Source of the DNA: Amanita rubescens
Lineage: Eukaryota; Basidiomycota; Agaricomycetes; Agaricales; Amanitaceae
DNA length: 54,553 nucleotides
Assembly (NCBI GenBank): GCA_015039365.1
Contig: WION01000354.1
Location: 1-54,553 of the forward strand
Direction: 5' to 3'
Part shown: in pieces, positions 1 through 10,400 of the stretch
How the letters are laid out: each line of letters opens with the position of its first letter
Numbering within the stretch: the stretch's first letter is position 1
Position numbers and translations under genes: made by a program
The notes under the pieces: model-generated
Seen by the model: the letters and a program-made list of their open reading frames with translations, nothing else
Told to the model about the DNA's origin: nothing
The model's database searches: none

Positions 1-316
1 CTGCGGTGAGCATTCTACATTTGCGTCGTAATCTCCGGCCTCGGATCATGCCACGCGAAGCGGTGGGCCACAACCCACAGAGTTCGGAATCGGTCACATT
101 TAACAAGTTCACGGCGACCGAACTCAGTCTCGTAAGGGGTGCACGTTTATTGGGCAAAACTAATTGTACTTGAGTCACTGCAAATTGACGATGCAACATA
201 TTTCGTCCCATGGCGCGAAAACGGTCCTCGTAGTTGAAGGCCTGTCTAATAAAATACGCACTAGTCCATTCCTCCCGATGTCGTTCGAGTCTTGGCTCAC
301 CTCGCCCTTGACATCA

Positions 317-2543
317 TCACGGGAGGCCGCTCTTATCGTAAATAGGGCACAGTTTCTCCCAGGAAGCTACGTATACCAGGTCACGATAAATGAATATCGC
401 GAGTGCGAAATGACTTACTAGGGGGATGGAGCTTAGACGTCGTATCGACATCTGTGGCAAATACTATAGCAAGGCCACTATTTTATTATATCAATTTCGT
501 CACGACTAACCGGGCGTTCATAACTACTTACAGGTTCAGGTGGAAATCAATATGGCTAAGCAGAAGTGACGCATCAGAAAGATAGACAGGAGAAAAGACA
601 ATGATTCGCACCAATGAAGGATCCATGGTCCAGGGTTTTCTGTGCTGAACCGGAAAGTAACGTTGTCGCCGGCAAGACCAGTATTGACGACGTCGCGCCT
701 CGCTGGGTTCACGTAGTTGTAGCTGGAACTGCCAGCGCTTCGAACGACATCAAACGTTTGCTATCCAGGCATAAGAAACGAGAATTTGACTCGAACTAGG
801 ACTCACTCCGTGCAGGTGAAAAGGATGCTGTATCAAGAAGGTCACCGTCGACAATATTTCCTGATTCTAACATAAACTCACGGGAGCTCCAGGAGACCCG
901 CCAGGAATTGATACTTCAACAACTTTATTGCGAGGAAGAATATAAACGCTGCCAGGAGGGAGCAACTCTTGCGGAGTTTTTGCACCACTGAGAATCTGTA
1001 AAAGCACAGGAACGGTGGGAGGCTTGAAGGTTGCGCCGTTAATAAAAAACTTCAGATCGGCGATATTAAAAACAATGTTAAGATTCAGGTTGATATCTGC
1101 ACCACCCTGGGAAGGCTTTCCAGGGGCACCTGGGTGTCGGAGTGGAGATAGACTAGTCTCCAGCAATGGGTTGACGCTTGGGGTCTGCGTCGTCGTTGGA
1201 TCTGCGATGGGAGCACCTGCATATCGCAAGATCGCGGAGTTGAGCCCGTTTTCGAATATTGTTACTAAGCTTCCGCTAGAGCTTGCTCTGATCCAGTAAT
1301 TATTCACAGGTTGGTTCGTTTTCAAGATAAATGAATAACGTTGGCCTGCAAAGATTTGAATGGAATCGACTGTCACGGGATTGGTCTCAACTCCATCGGC
1401 TTCGATCACAGTCTGAGTAGTGTAACTATAAGATGAGATATTCGTCATCTGTGTGTGATACGTACCATTTTATGGTTATCAATGGTAAAAATAAAGTTGG
1501 GATCACATGAGATTGAAAAGAGACGCATTCGATATCGCCTGTTCCGGTGGACATTAACTATGGCCAATGGCGAACTCGGACCTCCAAAATAGCGACCGAG
1601 ACCGTTAATAAGGGTGGAATCGGCGATGGCGATTAGAGGTTCAGCACCCGAGGGTAAATGATACCTGGTGTCAGTGTCGTTATGATAAGGTTCAATGAGT
1701 AGCAATAACTGCTTACCAGTCAGCCAGAGTAATGACGGTATTCTCTGTTCGCGGGGCGTCAATAAATGATTGGGCGGTGTACGCTTCTAGCCTTACCGTC
1801 GTCAACATCATACCTAATAATCCAAGTTAACTTTTGCGATGGACGGATAAACATGTACTTACAAATGCCTCAAGGGGTCATGGGGGTCATAAATTACGAG
1901 GGGTCCTCGCAACCCGTCGCAATATTGTGTCCCTAATGGTCAATTAACCAAAAAAGGAAACAAACGGTGCATACGTACCGTGATGAGAGTGGTACCAAAA
2001 TGAACCCGCTTGATTCCGAACATTGAACTGATATAGGAACGATTCGCCTGGAATTATTGGACACTGGCTGACTCCTACAGGGCCATCAGCCCACTGGGTT
2101 CCTTGTTGAAAAAACCCGTGCCAATGCTATATTCCGCCTTTAAAAGTCTGGCTCGTGATATGGTCAAGAAAGAACGTACAATGCTAGTAGTAGTCAACAT
2201 CAAGATGCTGTCGGTCAATTGATCTTTGACATTAATGCGAAGTTGGTCTCCCTTTAACCACGCGATGAGAGACAGTTTATTCAAAGGCAAAGACGACAAA
2301 TACTTTGTTTCCGACAATAAGGGGTCCTGGAAGAGTAGCAGATCCCGGTGTACCGCCAGCAAGAACAGCACTTTGTCGAACGCTGTCAACACAATAACTT
2401 TCCTAATAATGCGTTACTCACGTTCGGCTAAACCCATCGGGTGCAATGACTTTGTTGACGATGTACAAATCAGTGACGGGACCTATAGAAGCATAGACGA
2501 ATAAGGCGAAGGAGAGAGAAACAAAGGGGGGCGAGAGCCGCAT
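317..2543 (-). CDS. Laccase (secreted multicopper oxidase), complete, 14 exons
   Basis: Laccases oxidise phenols and lignin-derived compounds at a type-1 copper and reduce O2 to water at a trinuclear copper site, outside the cell. Exons (minus strand): 2543-2422, 2382-2304, 2251-2180, 2126-1979, 1932-1863, 1813-1797, 1744-1717, 1664-1466, 1412-882, 827-807, 760-612, 555-532, 477-419, 366-317; these sum to 1569 nt (522 aa), in frame. The N-terminus [18 protein letters not shown] is a signal peptide. All four copper signatures are readable: [37 protein letters not shown] and [13 protein letters not shown]. Two small exons stand out: 17 nt (1813-1797) and 21 nt (827-807), the latter encoding exactly HPFHLHG. 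The usual His after HLHG is Gln, and the usual W-H-L-E-A-G after HCHID is F-H-L-N-L-G; the copper-ligand His and Cys residues are kept. I see no disruption and expect it to be functional. Confidence 0.93.
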
Positions 2544-2595
2544 TGGACGAGGCTTCAGAGAACACGATCTTACCAATTGACATCCATGGTAAGCA

Positions 2596-2603
2596 CTTTT
2601 ATA
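2596..2603 (-). promoter_or_regulatory. TATA box of the laccase gene
   Basis: TATAAAAG on the minus strand lies about 53 nt upstream of the laccase ATG (2543), which leaves room for a short 5' leader. Confidence 0.5.
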
Positions 2604-5600
2604 CCGAGCATTGCCCACAGCAAAGCCAAGATCGGTGGTTGCCAAGCCTCACGCTGCCGTCCCCAGGTAATTTGCGTTCCTGGTTGATGCATGACGCTTT
2701 CTAGGTGCCTGATGGGAGAGAGGATATTAGATTCAAAAATAGCATTAGTATAATGTAGACCACTTTCTTTGGGTTGATGTCCATCTCTCTGTATTTATAT
2801 GCGCTCTGGGGTTGAATACCGGATATGAATCCGTTCTGCTGGCAGGTGCCAGCTCCTTATGTCGTGAAGCTTGCAATGCCAATCCAAGAGGATTCCAGAG
2901 ACCCGGGAACGGTGCGAGTAACGAACCTAGAAAGAGGCAACCAAGTACATGTTGCTCAATCACAAGTTGAAAGAAAACGTTATTGCTGTTCTTCTCCATT
3001 CACACGTATTCCACGGCACATTTGGAGATTCCTATCATTTGCACTCCTAATTGTCAGCGCCACAATTCTACTTGTACGGTATCATTCACTTACCAATGCT
3101 AATGTTCGGGAGGTCGGAACGACGGAAATATCTGCTTCCCCGGGGCCGGCCGCGGGGCGCCGAGTGCCTACACACCAAATGAAATATATCATGTCCCATG
3201 GATGACTTTCCCTTGATTGTGTTTACGCCTTGGCCAGGTGTGAATCGTTCTGAAAGGTATCAACTTGACAGCCGACACTCAGAGCATAACGACGACTACC
3301 GCATCGGCGTCGTCGACGCCGTTAGCAGTGACATGTGACAGGCAGTGGTGTTAATCAGAGTGCCTTGCCTGTTTTGATCGATTGATAGTGATCTCCGTTG
3401 ATAAAACATATGGCTAGTTCTGCGAGTAATGTCATGGAAAGACTCATAGAGGTACCTGTTACAGCGCATTGGCGGCCACCGTGTGAGTCAGAAGTGAAAG
3501 TCGCAAGCAACAGAAGTGCATCTGTGAAGCTCAAGGCATTCGCTCAATCCCTATCGCGCTAAATGGAGGATTACCGTCTAAGCATGCTGTGCTTCGATTG
3601 ATAGGCAACATGCCGGATTAACGTGCTGGCTGCATTGAAGAGCCATTTGTGCCTGGCGCCCGCTCACAATCTGTCCAGCTACCTTTGTTCTGACACATAC
3701 ATTTATGTTCCTCCGTGATGCTTCGGCCAAGACACCCCTTCCGACACTCAATGCAATGTTTAAATCACAAGGACAACAGTAGCCAATGCATATGTCACCT
3801 CCGCAGAACCAAACCGCGATCTCGTTTTCTCTCCTTGGATTCACGCCCTACACATTCGCTAATAAGACTGGCAGTTTTCAAAGCACCAAACAGAATGTGC
3901 AACAGATTGTTCGATCTCCATAAAGAACACCAATGAAGTCTGATCGGGGGCACCAATGAGTATTTCTCAATTTATCCATACTCGATTTCCTAATGAGACC
4001 GTTTTTGGCCCGAGCTCGACGATGAATATGGAAATTCTGGTTACGGACTCGGAAAATGTCCAGCCCGGTAGTGAGTTCCGACCCGAAGGAGATGAAAAGA
4101 CGGGTGCTGGAGAAGTCAGACACGCGTCGAATCCGTGATTTTGGCGAACAATACTGCAATTGAAATACTCGATATCGTATGGTGCGTGCCATAGACGAAT
4201 CTACGCGTTGAATACAGAAGGGAACAGAGAAAAACCGAGGGTATCTAGTTTCAGCCCTGCACGGAATCAGATCAAGCTGAAATACCCGGTAACCCGTACT
4301 TACTGTGACAGTTCACTTTCTCCCACTGGATTCTCGGCTGACAATGCACACTCGTCGATAGAATGGTCACCCTAGCAAAACGCAGGAAAAAAATGGCGCT
4401 TCGATGGGCCGAAAGAGGCCTGCCATGCCAGGCGCTTGTGACTGGGACATCCCGTATCTTTATCACATGCCTCGCCATATCCAGTGGTGCACGGTGGGCG
4501 CGCAGGTTAGAGCACATTAAGTGATATTGCGAAGCGGTCAAAGCCGTGATTTGAGGCCGCGTTGTCCTGCTGGTACCTGCTACAGAGAACCCTGCATATC
4601 GGAGGTTGGAAGCTCAAAGCGTTGTTTGGGGTGAATCCAATGCATTGCGGATTGGATTAGCATGGATGAAAAGGCATGTCTCCGACGCCGGCGTAGGTGT
4701 GTGTTGAAGGTGAGAAGAAGAGGGCCATTTTAGCTTTTCCCGAGTCCGACGAGATTCCCCATTATGGGCCATATGCTGTGAGAGGTGGCAGATGCATCGC
4801 TGGAGGTGGTTTTGACCGTCCAACAACGACTTTCGATGCCATCAAAGTCGTACTTGGGCCTGTCTGAGCGGTGGCCTTCCCGCTATAACCAAGAAATGGA
4901 TGGTAGATGGGCGAAAGGCGCGAGTGGGGCATAGACGATGTTGGACGGTGAAAATTTGCTTGTAACTGCCGGGAGAAGAACCAGGTCAAACCTCTACTAC
5001 GCATACATGAAGGGATTGTAGTACCTTCAGAGCATAACATGCCACTATCCCCTCGCCCATGAACGTATTTCAAGTTCATGCACCTACGTTGACCAATGTC
5101 GCCTGCTTCCTTTTCCTAGGATGTTGTCGGAGCACATTGGGACAGCCGTTGCGGTTCGTTTGACTCCGATGAGACTTGCATGGGTGAGTCAACGCTTGCA
5201 GGTTGATTGCGTCATTCCAACAGATGAAATGGATTCAAAATGATAGACAGAGACGACGAGACGTCGAGGTGACGAGGTCTGTTGATTCGGTTGTCGTTGC
5301 CATAGAAACACACCTGATCGGTTACAGGCTGTGATGACTAAACGAAATTAAATTAACCAGCATAAATTCTTCGTCCCCGGCGAACCCCTTTTCAACAGAG
5401 ATTAGCAATTGACCCAAAAGATCTGGGGATATGGCATTGGAAGAGTCATCGACATGGTGGCATATTAATCTAAGGCTTCAGCAAAAAGTACTACACAACC
5501 CGCTCATCACTCATCATAGCATCTGAGACGCGCCCTTCGGATAATACATTTCTCCGCAGAAGCGCAGAAGGACCAGGTCAAGGTGCGTATCTGGCATGTG

Positions 5601-7400
5601 ATCTTGGGAGCTCGGTGACCCCTAAAGTCACACTTAGGCTTTACCTGGGCGCAGGTTTGTAGATTCTGGCGGCAGATTAAAGGGCGTGGGTAGAGGATGG
5701 ATGTAGATGATTCGTGCCTATGGAAGTACGAGGTAAGCCCACAAGAAAGGGTTTCAGTACCTTCGTACTATAACGCGCGCCTCGCCCATGAAACGCAACA
5801 ATTTCTTTGCCCCGGGTTGAGAGAACATATAATGGTATGCAAGTGTTGAAAAGCTGTCGCGATTCGCTCGACTTCGACGTAGAATTGAGTCTGTCGCCCG
5901 TCGTTCATTACTGGAGGTTGAGGAAGGGAAACAAGATGATTTCTTCATGGATGGAGCTGAGGTCAAGATTCCGGCGTAATTTGAAACATGTTTGTGGGTA
6001 GAACAGTCTTGCGAAAGCCCTTCGCTTGTGGACTTCCAACATGTTGCCCAGCGACGATTCTGTCCTTTCTCGGGTCAACATATCTTCGCGCACTTGACAC
6101 GTCGTCAATCCAGCACTCATACTGAGTAAGGATGGGTTATGGAGACAAATCAGGACGCTTCGCCGTTTCCGTCCCTGGTCTCAGTGTCATAAACGCGGCA
6201 GTTCTGATAAGGAGATGTGCAGCATAGTTGGATCCGAGGGTAATAGGCGCGTCGACATCCGGCAACGTCCGACGCTAGGAAGTAAGAACGTTTGGGTTGA
6301 GAGTTGAGTTTGGTGGAGTGAATGCGTGAAAGTTCGTTTAAACCGCGCAACGGCGGATTCATGAGTGGTATCAGTTCCTGCCTCTACGAAACAGGATCAG
6401 GTTTAGATGCGTAGAGAACGTGAGACGCACCGTGGTCAGCCGTGGCCCGGCGGTAATTTCACCAACCTCCAGTCAGACAGCTTGGCCGCGACAACCTTAT
6501 CTCCGTCATGAGCGTTGTCTTCTCCAGCACGCAATACACGCGCTCTCCTACTTATTGACGAACCTCCCCGCCGTTTAGCAGTAGCTTTGTTCTCTACCTG
6601 TGCGATTCGTTGTAGCGATGGATAGGAAGAACGAGGTCAGTCCGCTAGGATTACAGCACAATCGGCGCGGACGTACCTTGGCTGGAATCCGGCCCTTCTT
6701 GGGATCTACGTCTGTCCTGCGATAACAAGAAGGGTATTGGGAAAGCCGGCGTACTGGGGCTTCAAGTTGACATTGCATTACTCGAGGGATACTGGGATGA
6801 TGTCAGAAAGGATGGAATTGCAGGCCTGCTAAACTAGCCTCATCTGTTTCATACGTTTGTTGGCCGAATTACAAGATTGGTTAGACTGCGATGAATTGAC
6901 GTAGACGCGGATAGAAGACGGTGGTTGGACATTGTGGACAAATTGTAGCCTGTAGAAGCGGGTCAGCGAAGACAGGGCTGCAGGCGTCTTCGTAAGCGAC
7001 CGTCCGTGGTGTTGAGTCACTGGCCTGAGACTCCTTAGTTTCCAGGCAAGAAGACAAGGTAAGACGGGGTACGTTCCCGAATGGAGTTGATATCTAAATT
7101 TGGACTTGGCTTGAGAGTAACCCTGTTCCGGGTCACACGGTGCAGCCTCGTGAACTTATAGTCGCGCGCTCTTGACCCTTTGACCAGGCCTACCGTTCGA
7201 TCACACGCTCGCATCCCTCTGTGCGCTCTCAAGTGTCACCTGGCAAACATATCTCTTTGTCAGAGTAAGTCAACCACATTATGTAACTCCGAATCATTGT
7301 TGCCTCTCTTAATCCAGAAACACATCATCCATTGCCTCCATCAAGTCCAGAAGTACACTTTTGAATCTTAATTTACATACCTAGTTTTCCCCCATCTTCT
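2604..7400. other. Gene-poor stretch, no recognisable intact gene
   Basis: I recognise no intact gene. An open frame at 2825-3205 (+) has a basic segment followed by one hydrophobic helix (FLSFALLIVSATILLV) and could be a type II membrane-anchor exon, but I cannot extend it with convincing exons. Other open frames are short, overlap on opposite strands and show no motif. The stretch contains arm A of the inverted repeat at about 5400-6780. Confidence 0.5.
5400..6780 (-). repeat. Dispersed repeat, copy A (left arm of inverted repeat)
   Basis: Read on the minus strand, this matches copies at about 13000-14040 and 21060-21720. Shared words include GCGTGCTGGAGAAGAC, GACCACGGTGCGTCTCAC (with copy C), ATCTAAACCTGATCCTGTTT (with copy B), GGAAACGGCGAAGCGTC and, in A and B only, GGAGAAATGTATYATCCGAA. 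The similarity is collinear but broken by small indels, which suggests an old element. A and B are in opposite orientation on either side of the AT-rich GTPase island. No transposase or reverse transcriptase was recognised, so the family is unknown. Boundaries are approximate. Confidence 0.7.
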
Positions 7401-7468
7401 CTGGTGTGTATTTCACTGCCCCTTATCAGACAATCACATGATGATTCTCAACTTGCATAGTATCAGTT

Positions 7469-10400
7469 ATGGCTGCCGCAACTGGTGTACCTCTTTTGAG
7501 TATGCTAATTTATGTGTATTGCTAGTCCTTGACTGACAAATATCATATCAAATCCAGATGAGACACGTGTTCAAATGCTCAGGGAATATTATCTTTGCCC
7601 ACACTTTCGCATCCTTGTTATTGGGAGGGCAAATGCAGGCAAAACAACCATCCTTGAGAAGGTCTGTGGTGTAGCAAAGGCAACAGAGCCCATCATATAT
7701 GACAAGGATGGTGAGTTGGTCTGAGTTTTGTGCTTCCTTACTAACTGTTGAGTTTCTTGCAGGTAATCAGCTTGAACAGTCTGAGAATCATTTGATGCCA
7801 TCACTTGAGGTCAGCTAATGATATGGATGTGCCCATTCACATGCAATGACACATAACAGAGAGGCCAGCATGATATTGAGCATCAAATTACATACCCTGG
7901 AAGTAACTTTATCTTCCATGACTCTCAGGGTTTTGAATCTGGATCAACTGAGGAACTGGAGATTGCTTGGAAGTTCATTGAAAAGAGGTGTGCAGAAACT
8001 GAGCTGAAGAATCAGCTGCATGCAATCTGGTATCTTGCTTCATCCCTTTCAATACAGTACTGTCTGATTTGGCTTTCTGTAGGTACTGTATACCCATGGA
8101 CAGCCCTCGCCCAATTCTGCCTGCAGAACTTGAATTCTTCAATAAAGGGACAGGCAGAGGTAAGCCCTAATGAACACATGCCACATCTTGTTGGTTTGGA
8201 GAGATTGTTTACACTTGACTATTGTTACCTCCTTTCCATTGGCCAAGGTGCTGCAAAATCTAACAGTACTGACTAGTAAATATTTCCTTTACAGTTCCTT
8301 TATTGGTAATATTCACTAAGTTTGATGGTCAAATAGACAGTGAATATGTCAACTTGATTGATAGAAAGGATGAAGATAAGTGGGGGAGGGCCAGGGAAAT
8401 TGCTGAAGTCACTTTTCAGAAAGTTTATCTTCCTAAAGTTTTGAATGCCAAATATCCTCCCAGGGCATATGTGCTATTAGAAGGTGGGCACAATGTAGAT
8501 TTCTTTCTGAACATGGGAATAATATTTTTTGATAGACATGGATTTACCAGAGAAGAATTGTCCTGAATTAACCCTGAAAACTGCTGATGCAATAGATGAT
8601 GACTGCATACATCAGCTATTTGTTTCAACACAGATGAATAATCTTGACCTTTGTGTTAGATCTGCACTTCAGTGAGGACAAATGCACAATGTCCCTTATT
8701 AGCATTAATATTGTTCAGACATGTTCTGAAACATGAACCTTTGGCATGGGGTGATGTTGTTCTCATAGTTTTTTCAAAATTTCCACATTTCTGGGTATGT
8801 ACATACATATTTTTGTCAAACTGCACATCAGCTTAGGAAACATTAATGGCAATAGGTGTCCAGGGAGGTAGGTGGCCTTCATATGACAATAGATACTTGC
8901 AAAAGATTTAACAGGAGGTAAGTGACACTCCAATGCCTTGACATGAAAACAGGAGTAGTAATATTTCAGATGACTAATAAACAATTGAGTGAAGCACAGG
9001 TTAGTTGTCACATGATATTCTTGGTGACAGGATCTGATGAAATTGATATCAGTGGGTAAGTGATATTAAACTAGCATAGATCTGATATAGTAATGTCTCA
9101 TGACAACAGTTTGTGAGCAATGCTTTCTTTGTGATCAGCAGTCTTGTCCCATAATCTACAGGAAGTGAGTGCCATCACTCAATTTGATTTTCCATGATGC
9201 ATTACAATTTACATGACCAATAGAAAGTGAGTCAATCTATCATTGTAAGCAGACTTGTCACTCCAGTCTCTCATGGACAGGGAGTGGGTGATAAAACACA
9301 GCCTCACACCACATCTGACCTGCTTAAAGAAAGTAAGCAACTTTGAGGTTGAAGTGTATCAGACACAACTCCATGGACAATAGAAAGTTGGTGACATATG
9401 GTAGTCTAAAGTCTCAAAAGACCTCATTGGATTAATAACAGGAAGTAAGCAACATTTCCTTTCTGTTTGCTTATAAACATTACATCTTGTCCAAAAATAA
9501 CAGACAGTAATATTTCTCATTTTCAAAGCCTCTTCACACAATTCAAAACAAATAGGATGTATGTATGTGATACTTTTTTGAGATGTGGGCTCATTATATA
9601 AAATACTATGGTAAAAGAGAGTCAGTGATAATGTTTTTTTCCTCCCAACTCAATGTGCTAATTCCATTCTGAAAGGAAGTGAGTGATGCTGGCCACTCTT
9701 CTGCAAGACAATTTGGACACAAGAAAATACTACAGATTGTGAGTAATATTGCAATTTTTGGAAATAACAGTCTCATCACATCTGTTCAAATAAATGTAGA
9801 AGGTTAGCAGCATGTCAACTGCTTTAGTGGTTCAAAAGATTGTAACCCATGGCTTATAGTATGTGAGTAACATTGCAAATATTTCTGAAAAGCTGCTCTA
9901 TGTATGTATTTTTTTGACAGGATGTAAGCACCATTAGAGAATTTTGTTGGAAGGCAGTGTCATCACACCTTTTCCTATGATCAACAGGGAGTGAGTCAGA
10001 TTGAATATTTGGTGAAAGGCAGTCTTACTAATTACATCTTTCATATGATGAACAGCAAGTGAGGGACATTGCAAATTTGTGAAAGACAGTCTATTCTGAT
10101 CACCATATCTTTTCTATTTGACAAACAGCAAGCAAGTGACATTGCAGATTTTGTGATAGGCAGTCTCATCATATGTTTTCCTATCACCAACAGGGAGTGA
10201 GTGACATTGCAAATTTGTGGAAGGCAGTATTGTCAGATCATTTCCTATCACCAACAGGGAGTGAGCAACATTGCACATTTTGTGAAAGGCAATCTTATCA
10301 CATCTTTTCCTATCACCAACAGCTTGTGAGTGACATGTCAGATTTTGTGGAAGGCAGTCTCATCACATCTTTTCCCATCACCAATAGGGAGTGAGTGACA

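Noticed and set aside
807..827. Laccase truncated after HPFHLHG by an insertion
   Set aside because: GTGAGT follows directly, and the next exon (760-612) resumes with TFDVVRSAG; four further exons complete the protein.
8673..8675. TGA as the true stop of the GTPase, with everything downstream non-coding
   Set aside because: GTGAGG at 8672 is a good donor, and the next exon continues in frame with coherent protein sequence up to FPHFW and VSRE. It remains the main alternative if cDNA shows intron retention.
8993..9005. Second zero-length splice site (CAG followed by GTTAGT)
   Set aside because: It is explained better as the end of the in-frame 30-nt exon 8970-8999.
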